Assembly: GCF_945906775.1 (NCBI RefSeq)
Contig: NZ_CAMDRE010000001.1
Span: 1,302,001 to 1,366,000, forward strand
Source of the DNA: Citrobacter sp. Marseille-Q6884
GTDB taxonomy: Bacteria > Pseudomonadota > Gammaproteobacteria > Enterobacterales > Enterobacteriaceae
Direction: 5' to 3'
DNA length: 64,000 nucleotides
Shown here: one piece after another, positions 10,083 through 18,888 of the stretch
Layout: each line of letters opens with the position of its first letter
How positions within the stretch are numbered: the first letter of the stretch is position 1
Translations under genes and position numbers: made by a program
Notes under the pieces: generated by a model
Database searches by the model: none
What the model was told of the DNA's origin: nothing
What the model saw: the letters and a program-made list of their open reading frames with translations, nothing else

Positions 10083-10196
10083 CTCGTCATATTTCACGTT
10101 ATGGCGGCGTTGGCTGCGTGCATTCACCCCAGTCACATAGTGGCCTATGCTCCTGGGGGGGTCACTTACTTGCCGCCTTGCCCTGACGCGAAATCT
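10083..10196. repeat. ERIC (enterobacterial repetitive intergenic consensus) element
   Basis: It contains the ERIC core: TTCACCCCAGTCAC, a central GCTCCTGGGG and CACTTACTTGCCGCC, flanked by the outer arms TTTCACGTTATGG and CCTGACGCGAAAT. It lies just downstream of zapB and would be transcribed as a long hairpin. Confidence 0.88.
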
Positions 10197-10220
10197 TTAG
10201 AGGATTGAGAGTGCGAGTTT

Positions 10221-10253
10221 GTAGGCCGGATAAGGCGCAAGCCGCCATCCGCC
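10221..10253. repeat. REP palindrome downstream of zapB
   Basis: TAGGCCGGATAAGGC and GCCGCCATCCGCC form an imperfect REP, between the ERIC element and the zapB/rraA terminator. Confidence 0.8.
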
Positions 10254-10270
10254 AATCAGCGATAACGCAT

Positions 10271-10299
10271 AAAAAAGGCACCTTGCGGTGCCTTTTTTG
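10271..10299. terminator. bidirectional terminator between zapB and rraA
   Basis: An A-run, the stem GGCACC / GGTGCC around a TTGC loop, then a T-run (AAAAAAGGCACC to GGTGCCTTTTTT). It works in both directions for convergent genes. Confidence 0.9.
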
Positions 10300-10300
10300 A

Positions 10301-10786
10301 TCACTCGAGATCGAGGGGGTCTTCGGAGAGGATTATCCCGGTGTTGTCGGCGTACAGATGGTCGCCGGAGAAGAACGTCACGCCGCCAAAATTGACGCGC
10401 ACATCGCTTTCCCCAATGCCTTCACCTGAGGCGCCAACCGGAATAGCGGCAATCGCCTGAATGCCAATATCCAGTTCTTCCAGATCGTCTACCTGACGTA
10501 CAGAACCGTAGATGACCAGACCTTCCCACTCATTTTGTACAGCCAGACGAGCCAGTTCGGCATCGACCAGCGCACGACGGACAGAACCACCGCCATCGAC
10601 CAGCAGAACGCGTCCACGGCCATTTTGTTCGAGCAGATCGTACAGCAACCCGTTGTCCTCGAAACATTTTACCGTGATGATTTGTCCGCCAAACGACGAC
10701 CGTCCCCCAAAGTTAGAGAACAGCGGTTCCACGACGTTGACATCTTCCTGATAGATGTCACAAAGCTCGGATGTATCGTATTTCAT
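10301..10786 (-). CDS. rraA: regulator of RNase E activity A
   Basis: A 161-residue ring-trimer protein that binds the C-terminal scaffold of RNase E and the helicase RhlB and lowers RNA turnover. The start MKYDTSELCDIY and the body (FGGRSSFGG, VDGGGSVRRALV, GESDVRVNFGG) match E. coli RraA at full length. The fold is shared with class II aldolases, but E. coli-type RraA is not known to act as an aldolase. It follows menA on the same strand after a 92-bp gap, and a shared terminator lies immediately after its stop. Confidence 0.97.
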   Translation of the reverse strand: MKYDTSELCDIYQEDVNVVEPLFSNFGGRSSFGGQIITVKCFEDNGLLYDLLEQNGRGRVLLVDGGGSVRRALVDAELARLAVQNEWEGLVIYGSVRQVDDLEELDIGIQAIAAIPVGASGEGIGESDVRVNFGGVTFFSGDHLYADNTGIILSEDPLDLE

Positions 10787-10878
10787 AGGCTTAACGTTCA
10801 GTTGCTGCGAGAATTTTTAGTATATCGCGCTATGTGTACTGTTGGCAAAATCATCAATTGTTAATTGATATTTGTCAG

Positions 10879-11808
10879 TTAAAGAGACCACTGACTTAAG
10901 AAAATTCCAACAACAAACAGCAGGTTAGTCAGCAGCGCCGCTTTTACGGTGCGTTCCAGCATCGGACGCATCGCCGCCGGTTCCCTCTCACGCATAACAT
11001 ACCGCGCCTGTTTGACAAGCAGCGGAGCAGCCAGAATGAACAGCCATCCCCACAGACTTTGCAATGAGAACAGGTTAAACAGCGCCAGGCAGACCAGTGA
11101 ACCCATCAACAGGCAGGCATGATAACGACGGGCATTGACGGCGCCTAAACGCACGACCAGCGTGTTCTTGCCGTTTTCTTTGTCGCTGTTGATGTCACGC
11201 AGGTTGTTGATGTTAAGCACGGCGGTAGCCAGCAGGCCACAGGCGGTTGCAGGCAGAATAAGCGCCGGAATCAGAGTATGTGCCTGCAGATACCAGCTGC
11301 CCATGACGCTGAGCCAGCCGAAGAAGACCAGAACGGAAATATCACCCAGACCGATATATCCGTAAGGACGGTTGCCGACGGTATAGGTGATTGCAGCGAT
11401 GATCGACAGGCCGCCGAGTACCAGGAAACCGACAAAATCAGCCAGCGTGTGGCAGGCTACCGCAACCAACGCGAAACCGGACAGGCAGATTAAGATCACG
11501 GTGATAATCAACGCGCGCTTCATCTCCTGCTGTGTGATGACCCCTTTTTGCATGCCACGTAGCGGCCCAATACGGTCGGGTTTGTCGCTGCCTTTGACGG
11601 CATCGCCATAGTCGTTCGCGAGATTGGACAGAATTTGCAGCAGCCCTGCGGTAATCAATGCCAGCAGAGCCACCAGCGGGTCAAAATATCCTTGCCACCA
11701 TGCTAATGCCGTACCGACGATGATCGCCGCGAAGGCGAGCGGTAAGGTCTTAGGTCGTAAACTTTCCAGCCAGGCTTGTGAGCGGCTAATTTGTTGTTGT
11801 TCAGTCAT
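10879..11808 (-). CDS. menA: 1,4-dihydroxy-2-naphthoate octaprenyltransferase
   Basis: Membrane UbiA-type prenyltransferase that attaches the octaprenyl chain to 1,4-dihydroxy-2-naphthoate, giving demethylmenaquinone-8 for anaerobic respiration. The aspartate-rich motifs NDYGD (65-69) and NNLRDINSDKENGK (about 190-203) are intact, among about nine hydrophobic helices. I set the start at ATG 11808 (309 residues, against 308 in E. coli). The frame also has TTG at 11820, which would add four residues, and neither has a strong ribosome site. It lies upstream of rraA and 67 bp after hslU on the same strand. Confidence 0.97.
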   Translation of the reverse strand: MTEQQQISRSQAWLESLRPKTLPLAFAAIIVGTALAWWQGYFDPLVALLALITAGLLQILSNLANDYGDAVKGSDKPDRIGPLRGMQKGVITQQEMKRALIITVILICLSGFALVAVACHTLADFVGFLVLGGLSIIAAITYTVGNRPYGYIGLGDISVLVFFGWLSVMGSWYLQAHTLIPALILPATACGLLATAVLNINNLRDINSDKENGKNTLVVRLGAVNARRYHACLLMGSLVCLALFNLFSLQSLWGWLFILAAPLLVKQARYVMREREPAAMRPMLERTVKAALLTNLLFVVGIFLSQWSL

Positions 11809-11875
11809 ATTTAGCGCCAATAAAAATGGGGCTTTATCAGCCCCATCAACAGTGATGAAAATGCATTGAACGCGA

Positions 11876-13207
11876 TTATAGGATAAAACGGCTCAGATCT
11901 TCATCTGCGACCAGCGCATCCAGATGTTTGCTCACATATTCGGCATCAATTGTTATGCTTTGACCATTCAAATCGCTCGCATCATAGGAAATATCTTCCA
12001 TCAGACGTTCGAGAACGGTATGCAGACGACGCGCACCGATGTTTTCGGTGGTTTCGTTGACCTGCCAGGCCGCTTCAGCAATACGCTTGATACCCGATTC
12101 AGTAAAGTCGATATTCACGCCTTCCGTCGCCATCAGCGCTTTGTACTGTACGGTGATGGACGCGTTCGGTTCAGTCAGGATACGCTCAAAATCGCTGGTG
12201 GTCAGCGCCTGAAGCTCGACACGAATCGGCAGACGACCCTGCAGTTCCGGGATCAGGTCGGACGGTTTTGCGACCTGGAATGCGCCAGAGGCGATAAACA
12301 GAATGTGATCTGTTTTCACCATACCGTGCTTGGTAGAGACCGTGCAGCCTTCAACCAGCGGCAGCAGGTCGCGCTGTACGCCTTCACGGGACACGTCCGG
12401 GCCGGAGGATTCACCGCGCTTACAGATCTTGTCGATTTCGTCGATAAACACGATCCCGTGTTGCTCAACGGCATCGATAGCTTCTTGTTTCAGCTCTTCC
12501 GGGTTTACCAGTTTGGCCGCTTCTTCTTCAATCAGCAGCTTCATCGCGTCTTTGATTTTCAGCTTACGCGGTTTTTGCTTCTGGCCGCCCAGATTCTGGA
12601 ACATAGACTGCAGCTGGCTGGTCATCTCTTCCATTCCCGGAGGCGCCATGATTTCTACGCCCATCGGTGCGGCTGCGAGATCAATTTCAATCTCTTTATC
12701 GTCCAGTTGGCCTTCACGCAGTTTTTTACGGAATGCCTGGCGAGCCGCTGACGGTTCCTGAGGCTGTTCTGACTGGCCCCAGTTATTTTTGGCCGGTGGG
12801 ATCAGCACGTCCAGAATGCGTTCTTCCGCCATTTCTTCCGCGCGGAAGCGGTTTTTCTCGATCGCCTGCACGCGAACCATTTTGATCGCAGCATCGGTCA
12901 GATCGCGGATGATAGAGTCAACTTCTTTACCGACATAACCGACTTCGGTGAATTTCGTTGCTTCAACTTTGATGAACGGTGCGTTGGCCAGCTTTGCCAG
13001 ACGGCGAGCGATTTCGGTTTTACCGACACCCGTTGGACCAATCATCAGAATGTTTTTCGGTGTAACTTCATGACGCAGCTCTTCATCGAGCTGCATACGG
13101 CGCCAGCGGTTACGCAGTGCAATCGCCACGGAGCGCTTGGCGTTATCCTGGCCGATGATGTGTTTGTTCAGTTCGCTGACAATTTCGCGTGGGGTCATTT
13201 CAGACAT
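11876..13207 (-). CDS. hslU: HslU unfoldase (ATPase subunit of HslUV protease)
   Basis: AAA+ (Clp/HSP100) ATPase that unfolds substrates such as SulA and RcsA and feeds them into HslV. It has 443 residues as in E. coli. Walker A GPTGVGKT is at 57-64, Walker B IVFIDEID at about 251-258, and the intermediate I-domain between them is Gln/Met/Lys-rich. The pore loop GYVGKEVDS is at about 90-98. The C-terminal tail LSRFIL docks into HslV. It is second in the heat-shock operon, 9 bp after hslV. Confidence 0.99.
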   Translation of the reverse strand: MSEMTPREIVSELNKHIIGQDNAKRSVAIALRNRWRRMQLDEELRHEVTPKNILMIGPTGVGKTEIARRLAKLANAPFIKVEATKFTEVGYVGKEVDSIIRDLTDAAIKMVRVQAIEKNRFRAEEMAEERILDVLIPPAKNNWGQSEQPQEPSAARQAFRKKLREGQLDDKEIEIDLAAAPMGVEIMAPPGMEEMTSQLQSMFQNLGGQKQKPRKLKIKDAMKLLIEEEAAKLVNPEELKQEAIDAVEQHGIVFIDEIDKICKRGESSGPDVSREGVQRDLLPLVEGCTVSTKHGMVKTDHILFIASGAFQVAKPSDLIPELQGRLPIRVELQALTTSDFERILTEPNASITVQYKALMATEGVNIDFTESGIKRIAEAAWQVNETTENIGARRLHTVLERLMEDISYDASDLNGQSITIDAEYVSKHLDALVADEDLSRFIL

Positions 13208-13216
13208 GGGGGATCC

Positions 13217-13747
13217 TTACGCTTTGGAGTTCAATTCTTCGATGGTATGGAAGTGGTTGGTATAAATGCAGATATCCCCTGCAATATCCAACGCTTTCTC
13301 AGCAATTTCGCGTGCGCCAAGCTCGGTGTTTTCCAGCAACGCGCGTGCTGCAGCCTGGGCGTAGGGACCGCCGGAGCCGATGGCAATCAAATCGTTTTCT
13401 GGCTGGATGACATCGCCATTACCCGTGATGATGAGCGATGCCGTTTCATCGGCGACGGCCAGCAACGCTTCGAGTTTGCGCAGCATACGGTCGGTACGCC
13501 AGTCTTTCGCCAGCTCAACGGCAGCTTTTACCAGGTGACCCTGGTGCATTTCCAGCTTGCGTTCAAACAGTTCAAACAGCGTGAATGCATCCGCAGTGCC
13601 GCCCGCAAAGCCCGCAATGACTTTGTCGTTGTACAGACGGCGGACTTTCTTCACGTTGCCTTTCATTACGGTGTTACCCAGTGTGGCCTGACCATCACCG
13701 GCGATTACCACATGGCCGTTACGGCGTACGCTTACTATTGTTGTCAC
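13217..13747 (-). CDS. hslV: HslV peptidase subunit of HslUV
   Basis: N-terminal threonine hydrolase of the proteasome beta family, forming the double-hexamer chamber of HslUV. After Met removal the sequence starts TTIVSVRRNGHVV with the catalytic Thr. GDGQATLG and Lys in the MKGNVKKVRR segment (active-site Lys about 33) are present. Its 176 residues are standard. It is first gene of hslVU, 91 bp after ftsN. A sigma-32 promoter is expected upstream, but I could not single one out. Confidence 0.99.
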   Translation of the reverse strand: MTTIVSVRRNGHVVIAGDGQATLGNTVMKGNVKKVRRLYNDKVIAGFAGGTADAFTLFELFERKLEMHQGHLVKAAVELAKDWRTDRMLRKLEALLAVADETASLIITGNGDVIQPENDLIAIGSGGPYAQAAARALLENTELGAREIAEKALDIAGDICIYTNHFHTIEELNSKA

Positions 13748-13838
13748 GAGCAGACCCCTTGGTTACAAATGCAGAATACAGGCCCCGCACAGTGTACGGG
13801 GCGTAATGCAAGTATAGATGGGGGGGATTTTGGGGGTT

Positions 13839-14816
13839 TCAACCCCCGGTAGCGAGTCGAATGCAGTTTGTGTGGCCAGCGACTTTCAAACGACTGATCG
13901 TGTTGTCGGCATTTTCTTTGCCTTTGAGCGGTCCAATGACCACACGATTCCAGCCGTTGTTCGTAGTAATGCGCGAGTTGAAGCCTTCAAAGGCCAGCTG
14001 TGCACGCACGGTTTCGGCCTGTTCCGCACCTTTAAACGACCCGCACTGCACCATCCAGCGGCGCTCATCTTTTTTCTCCGCTGTCTGTTTTGGCGGCTGC
14101 GTTTCGTTCGTTATTGGCGCGGCCGGCTGCGTTTTCGGCTGTGCGGCGGTGGTGTGCGCAGGCGTCTGCAACAGGTCCTGGTACGGCTGCTGGGCTGCTG
14201 GTTTTGGCTGCGTCTGGCGCGGCTGTTGTACCGGTGCAGCTTGCGCTGTGCGCGTTTGCTGCTGCTGGTAAGGTTGTTCCGTTACCCGCGGACGTGGCTG
14301 CTGAGCCTGCTGTTGTGCGTTGTTCCATTGCTGTTGCTGTACCTGACGCTGGCGCTGCAGCGTTTGCTGGCGCTGTTCAGGCGTTTGTTCGTTCCACGGG
14401 ACTTCGTTGAGCTGCGTGGGCTGCTGACGCATATCAGCCTGCATTTGCGCCAGAAGCTGGCGCTGCTCATTGGTAAGCTGATCGGCGTTCATCACTTCGC
14501 CGCCGGCAGACGGTTCGGTCGGCGCACGTACGCCTGGCTGGCGACTTTCCAGCTCTTTGATGTAGCGCCAGCGTTCCTCCGGTTTAGGTGGGATCCCATT
14601 GCCGGTGACTTTCTGGCTTTGCAGCGTTTCGGACTCTTCTTTCTTGTGATGCGTAATGAAGTACAGACCACCGATAAAGGTCACAAGAACGGCTGCCGCA
14701 ATAGCGACCATTGCGGGTGAGACCGCTGGCGTACTACGTTGCTTTTTCCGTGAAGTGCTCTTTTTGCGCCGCGAAGGTGCCGGTTGGCCGCGACGTACAT
14801 AATCTCGTTGTGCCAC
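13839..14816 (-). CDS. ftsN: essential division protein FtsN
   Basis: A bitopic inner-membrane divisome protein that triggers septal peptidoglycan synthesis through FtsA and FtsQLB-FtsWI. Layout: a basic cytoplasmic tail (1-32), one transmembrane helix at about 33-53, and a periplasmic region with the short essential helices (about 60-125). A long Gln/Pro-rich linker (about 135-240) follows, then a C-terminal SPOR domain at about 248-325 (RWMVQCGSFKGAEQAETVR) that binds denuded glycan. Its 325 residues compare with 319 in E. coli. The difference can be absorbed in the low-complexity linker. It lies between cytR and hslV on the same strand. Confidence 0.98.
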   Translation of the reverse strand: MAQRDYVRRGQPAPSRRKKSTSRKKQRSTPAVSPAMVAIAAAVLVTFIGGLYFITHHKKEESETLQSQKVTGNGIPPKPEERWRYIKELESRQPGVRAPTEPSAGGEVMNADQLTNEQRQLLAQMQADMRQQPTQLNEVPWNEQTPEQRQQTLQRQRQVQQQQWNNAQQQAQQPRPRVTEQPYQQQQTRTAQAAPVQQPRQTQPKPAAQQPYQDLLQTPAHTTAAQPKTQPAAPITNETQPPKQTAEKKDERRWMVQCGSFKGAEQAETVRAQLAFEGFNSRITTNNGWNRVVIGPLKGKENADNTISRLKVAGHTNCIRLATGG

Positions 14817-14908
14817 TATCGTTTCGCTGTATTTATTCGTTCGTCAGCCCGCCATGTTACTTAAGCGGCGGGCCTTTGACCAGACAGGGGAGTCCGAAAG
14901 CGTTTACT

Positions 14909-15934
14909 TTAAGTGAGTGCCCGCGTAGAGCCCCGAATAATAAGCTCACAGTCAAGTAAACGTGAACCACTGCTGACGTTCTGCCCTTGTAATTGATCGA
15001 GCAGTAACAGCATAGCTTCACGTCCGATATCGAAGCGCGGCTGTGCGACGGTTGTCAGGGGTGGATCACAAAATTCTGTGAGTGAAATATTATCAAAACC
15101 AATAATGGATAAATCGTCAGGCACTTTGAGTCCCTGGCGTTTGGCATAAGAGAGCGCACCCAGCGCCATGACATCGCTGTGGCAAAAAACAGCGGTCGGC
15201 GGTTTGGGGAGCTCGAGTAGCTGTTTCAGCGCGTTTGCACCCGCTTCATAGGTAAAATTACCGCGCGCAATGAAATGCGGATCAACCGTAATCCCGCTGC
15301 GGCGTAACGCCTGGACATAACCTTGCAGGCGATAGTGGCACAGCGGCATATCCTCTGGTCCGGCAATACAGCCGATGCGCTGATGACCCAGTTCAAGCAG
15401 ATAGTTCATCGCGTTGAATGCCGCGGTGAGGTTATCAATGTGAACGGTGGGGAGCTCCAGTTCAGGCGCGAATTCATTGGACATCACCATCGGCGGCAAA
15501 TTGCGCTGCTCTTCCACGCTGGCATCAAACGGCAGGCGAGAGCTGAGTAACACCATGCCGTCGATCTGTTTGGTGATAATGAGGTTGAGAAAGGTTTTTT
15601 CCTGTTGGTTCTGGTGCGCGCAATCGCCGATGAGCACCAGGTAACCTTGTTCTGCGGCAGTGACTTCTATGCCGCGAATCACTTCGCTAAAAAAGGGATC
15701 GCAGATATCCGGGACAATCACCAGAATGGTGCGCGATTCATTACGTTTAACGTTGCGTCCCATCGACTGGGGTAAATATCCCACTTCCAGCGCGGCCTGC
15801 TCAACCCGGTTACGGGTGGATTGAGAGACTTTATCTGGGTTCATTAATGCTCTGGATACGGTTGCCGTGGAGACTTTCGCCTTCAGAGCAACATCTTTCA
15901 TCGTAGCGGCAGCGACCTGCTTATTCGGTTTCAC
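14909..15934 (-). CDS. cytR: LacI-family nucleoside repressor CytR
   Basis: A repressor of nucleoside uptake and catabolism genes (deo, udp, cdd, nupC/G) that binds DNA together with CRP and is induced by cytidine. The N-terminal LacI-type helix-turn-helix TMKDVALKAKVSTATVSRAL is at 11-30, followed by a periplasmic-binding-protein-like effector domain. I chose GTG 15934, giving 341 residues as in E. coli, because AGGAGAAAGA lies just upstream. The longer frame to 15964 lacks such a site. E. coli cytR is autoregulated with CRP, and a weak TGTGATGG-type site lies at about 16046. Confidence 0.97.
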   Translation of the reverse strand: MKPNKQVAAATMKDVALKAKVSTATVSRALMNPDKVSQSTRNRVEQAALEVGYLPQSMGRNVKRNESRTILVIVPDICDPFFSEVIRGIEVTAAEQGYLVLIGDCAHQNQQEKTFLNLIITKQIDGMVLLSSRLPFDASVEEQRNLPPMVMSNEFAPELELPTVHIDNLTAAFNAMNYLLELGHQRIGCIAGPEDMPLCHYRLQGYVQALRRSGITVDPHFIARGNFTYEAGANALKQLLELPKPPTAVFCHSDVMALGALSYAKRQGLKVPDDLSIIGFDNISLTEFCDPPLTTVAQPRFDIGREAMLLLLDQLQGQNVSSGSRLLDCELIIRGSTRALT

Positions 15935-16090
15935 TCTTTCTCCTCGCCAGAGAGCTGCTGGCACAGACCTGTCCCTGGGTAACCTTCATTTGAAATATTT
16001 TTATCAGATAGTGAATAGAAGCAGTTACAGAATTTTCATAAAAAGTGTGATGGATATTTAATTTTACGATCCGCCTCGCATCATGAGGGG

Positions 16091-18289
16091 TTATCCCTCA
16101 ATGGGATCGACATCCAACACCCATTTGACCTTGCGTGCATCGGGTAGTGTATTGATCAACGCCAGCGTGCCGCTGACGATATGCTGCAGGCGAATGCGCG
16201 ACGGATGCTGCAATAAAATTTGCCAGCGATAGCGACCGCCGCGTTTGGGAGCCAGCGCAGGAACCGGGCCTAACACCCAGAGCTTATCGTCGGCCAATGG
16301 GCAGGCCTGAATCAAATTGCGGAGCTGTTGCAAAAACAGGGGCGCATGCTGGTTGTTGTGATCTTCCGCCCGGACAATCACATGGCTGGTCCACGGTGGA
16401 AGTTGCAGCGTTTGTCGCTCAGCCAGCGCCTGTTCAGCAAAGGCGTCATAGCCTTTATACAGTAAGGTTTGCAGCAGGGGATGTTCAGGATGGTGCGTTT
16501 GTAACACCACTTCACCCTGTTTACCGGCGCGTCCTGCCCGCCCGGACACCTGCGTGTAGAGCTGGGCGAAGCGTTCTGCTGAACGAAAATCGGCGGAGAA
16601 AAGCGCGCCGTCCACATCCAGGAGCGCCACCAGGGTGACATCCGGGAAGTGGTGGCCTTTTGCCAGCATTTGGGTGCCTATCAGGATACGCGCGCCACCG
16701 CGGTGAACCTCAGCCAGATGCTGCTCCAGCGATCCTTTACGACTGGTGGTGTCGCGATCGATACGTGAAATGGGCACACCAGGGAAGAACGGGGCCAAAG
16801 CCTGTTCCAGCTGTTCAGTACCGAGGCCAACCGGAACCATATGCGTAGAGCCGCAGGAAGGGCACTGACGCGGTATTGGGCGCTGACTGTCGCAGTGGTG
16901 ACAACGCAGATGATGTTGCGCCTGATGCAGCGTGTAGTAGTGATCGCAACGTGGGCACTCGGCAATCCAGCCGCAGTCGTGACACAGTAGCGCAGGCGCA
17001 AACCCCCGGCGATTCAGAAAGAGGATCACCTGATTATCCGCCTGCAGATGTTGGCGCATTCGGGTGATCAGCGCAGGGGCGAGTCCGGCCTGCACCTGTT
17101 GGCCTTTGAGATCCAGTACGTGCTGAATGGCGGGACGCGCATTTCCCGCACGGCGCGTCAGGCGCAGCATGCGGTATTTTTTCTGCCGCACGTTGCACAG
17201 CGTTTCCAGCGCCGGAGTCGCCGAGCCGAGAATAATTGGGATCTGTTCGCTGTGCGCACGGTAAACTGCCAGGTCGCGGGCATGATAGCGCCAGCCTTCC
17301 TGCTGTTTATAAGAGCTGTCGTGCTCTTCGTCGATAACAATAACACCGAGATTTTTAAACGGCGTAAACAGCGATGAGCGCGTCCCGATGACAATCGCCG
17401 CTTCGCCATTTTTCGCTTTCAGCCAGGCCGAAAGGCGTTCGCTGTCATTCAAACCGGAGTGCAGAACTTCCACCGGCGCATTGAAGCGCTCGCGAAAGCG
17501 CGCAATGGTTTGTGGTGTCAGGCCTATCTCCGGCACCATGACCAGCGCCTGCTTACCCTGGGCAAGGACATTTTCCAGTACGCTTAAATAGACTTCGGTT
17601 TTGCCGGAGCCGGTCACGCCTGCTAATAACCAGGCGCTAAAACTGTCTGATGCGCTGTGAATAGCGCCTACGGCAGTGGCCTGTTCGGTGTTCAATCTCA
17701 GGCGTTCGCCGGAAACGGCGTAGTGGGTGCGCCAGTCGCTGAATCCCGGCGTTTCGCTCGCCAGTTCGCACAGACCTTTTTTACGTAGCGCCTGTAACGC
17801 CGCGTCATTAAATTCAAGCTCTGCCACCTGGTCACGCCAGATTTTCCCTTGCCGCAGTGCGGCCAGCGCCTGCTGTTGTTTCGGGGAGCGCTTTAGGCTA
17901 TTCAAATCAGTTGCCTGACCTTCTTCGGTGGCAAACCAGTACCACACGGGCGCGTTGGTGGCGGGTCTCCCCTGGCGGAGCAGAATCGGCAGGGCGTGAA
18001 ATAACACGTCGCCAATGGGATGGTGGTAATAATCAGCAGCCCACAGCAGTAAACGCCAGACGGAGGTGGAATAGACCGGTTCGCTGTCCAGCACCTCAAT
18101 AACGGCTTTTAATTCATTGAGCGGCAGTTCGCTTTGCTCGCTGACCGACAAGACAATGCCCACGCGTTCCTGCTGTTTGCCGAAGGGGACTCGTACGCGG
18201 CAGCCCGCTTTGGCGCTCATGCCTTCAGGCAAGAGGTAGTCAAAGGTTCGGGGCAGCGGAACGGGTAAGGCAACGTGCGCAACGGGCAT
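16091..18289 (-). CDS. priA: primosomal replication protein PriA (3'-5' helicase)
   Basis: A superfamily 2 helicase that recognises abandoned forks and D-loops and loads DnaB through PriB and DnaT. It has 732 residues from ATG 18289, which has AGGA upstream. This start matches E. coli, while the longer frame to 18331 does not. Domains in order: N-terminal DNA-binding region (1 to about 200), Walker A AGVTGSGKTEVY near 230, DEEHD box near 320, and a zinc-binding insertion with eight cysteines (CHDCGWIAECPRCD ... CHHCDSQRPIPRQCPSCG). The second helicase lobe with QVSGRAGRAG follows. It is a single gene, divergent from rpmE. Confidence 0.98.
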   Translation of the reverse strand: MPVAHVALPVPLPRTFDYLLPEGMSAKAGCRVRVPFGKQQERVGIVLSVSEQSELPLNELKAVIEVLDSEPVYSTSVWRLLLWAADYYHHPIGDVLFHALPILLRQGRPATNAPVWYWFATEEGQATDLNSLKRSPKQQQALAALRQGKIWRDQVAELEFNDAALQALRKKGLCELASETPGFSDWRTHYAVSGERLRLNTEQATAVGAIHSASDSFSAWLLAGVTGSGKTEVYLSVLENVLAQGKQALVMVPEIGLTPQTIARFRERFNAPVEVLHSGLNDSERLSAWLKAKNGEAAIVIGTRSSLFTPFKNLGVIVIDEEHDSSYKQQEGWRYHARDLAVYRAHSEQIPIILGSATPALETLCNVRQKKYRMLRLTRRAGNARPAIQHVLDLKGQQVQAGLAPALITRMRQHLQADNQVILFLNRRGFAPALLCHDCGWIAECPRCDHYYTLHQAQHHLRCHHCDSQRPIPRQCPSCGSTHMVPVGLGTEQLEQALAPFFPGVPISRIDRDTTSRKGSLEQHLAEVHRGGARILIGTQMLAKGHHFPDVTLVALLDVDGALFSADFRSAERFAQLYTQVSGRAGRAGKQGEVVLQTHHPEHPLLQTLLYKGYDAFAEQALAERQTLQLPPWTSHVIVRAEDHNNQHAPLFLQQLRNLIQACPLADDKLWVLGPVPALAPKRGGRYRWQILLQHPSRIRLQHIVSGTLALINTLPDARKVKWVLDVDPIEG

Positions 18290-18622
18290 TGAATCATCCT
18301 GACTTGAATTCTGGCGGGTTAGTATACACATTTGCGAGAAGCAGAATGCGGATCAGTTTGCATGCACAGGTTAATTTCTGTATGATTCGCCGCCTTTGAT
18401 GCAAATTGATTGCGTCAAATAATGACCATTACCCGAGAATTCCGCGCGGCTGGAAGGCGGCAAGCGAGTGAGTCTCTGGGAGCATAGTCAACTATGTGAC
18501 CAGAGTGAGCGAACGCAGGCAACGCATCAGCAGTGTGGAAGGCGACGGGGAATAATTAACATCGCGTGGTGTCTGGCGTTAGGGCTGGAAGAGCGACGCG
18601 GCCTTAAACCGAGGTTTTCCCC
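18290..18622. promoter_or_regulatory. priA/rpmE intergenic control region
   Basis: A 333-bp region without a gene. It holds the divergent priA and rpmE promoters at the priA end (about 18300-18420), an ERIC element, and a GC-rich rpmE leader with GAGGTTTTCCCC just before the ATG. E. coli L31 is reported to control its own leader, and I cannot define the structure here. Confidence 0.4.
18428..18552. repeat. ERIC-type element upstream of rpmE
   Basis: It carries the inverted ERIC core: GGCGGCAAGCGAGTGAGTC, CTGGGAGCATAGTC, and GTGACCAGAGTGAGCGAACGC, with outer arms GAATTCCGCGC and GACGGGGAATAATTA. It is more diverged than the zapB copy. It sits within the rpmE 5' region and would be in the leader if the promoter lies upstream of it. 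Confidence 0.75.
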
Positions 18623-18835
18623 ATGAAAAAAGATATTCACCCGAAATACGAAGAAATTACTGCAAACTGCTCTTGCGGTAACGTCATTAAAATCCGCTCT
18701 ACCGTCGGTCACGATCTGAACCTGGACGTGTGCAGCAAGTGCCACCCGTTCTATACTGGCAAGCAGCGTGATGTTGCTACCGGTGGCCGTGTTGACCGCT
18801 TCAACAAGCGTTTCAACATCCCGGGCAGCAAATAA
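18623..18835 (+). CDS. rpmE: 50S ribosomal protein bL31 (zinc-binding form)
   Basis: A 70-residue ribosomal protein bridging the large-subunit central protuberance to the small-subunit head. All four zinc ligands are present (Cys16, Cys18, Cys37, Cys40), so this is the C+ paralogue that is replaced by YkgM/RpmE2 under zinc starvation in relatives. The C-terminal KRFNIPGSK tail matches E. coli. It is monocistronic, divergent from priA, and followed by a strong terminator shared with metJ. Confidence 0.99.
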   Translation: MKKDIHPKYEEITANCSCGNVIKIRSTVGHDLNLDVCSKCHPFYTGKQRDVATGGRVDRFNKRFNIPGSK

Positions 18836-18846
18836 GTTTACGCTGT

Positions 18847-18880
18847 CAAAAAAAAAGCGCCTTCCGGCGCTTTTTTTGTA
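18847..18880. terminator. bidirectional terminator between rpmE and metJ
   Basis: An A-run, the stem AAAGCGCC / GGCGCTTT around TTCC, and a long T-run, located between the convergent rpmE and metJ stops. Confidence 0.93.
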
Positions 18881-18888
18881 CCTGTAAA

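Noticed and set aside
10301..10786. RraA as a demethylmenaquinone methyltransferase (old annotation MenG)
   Set aside because: That name is obsolete. The 161-residue protein matches RraA and lacks a SAM-binding motif.
11924..12751. A 275-codon open frame antisense to hslU
   Set aside because: The composition is phenylalanine-, arginine- and histidine-rich without domains, and hslU is unambiguous on the other strand.
13070..13852. A 260-codon frame across the hslV region on the opposite strand
   Set aside because: It covers the real hslV and hslU ends in antisense, and no conserved motif or ribosome site supports it.
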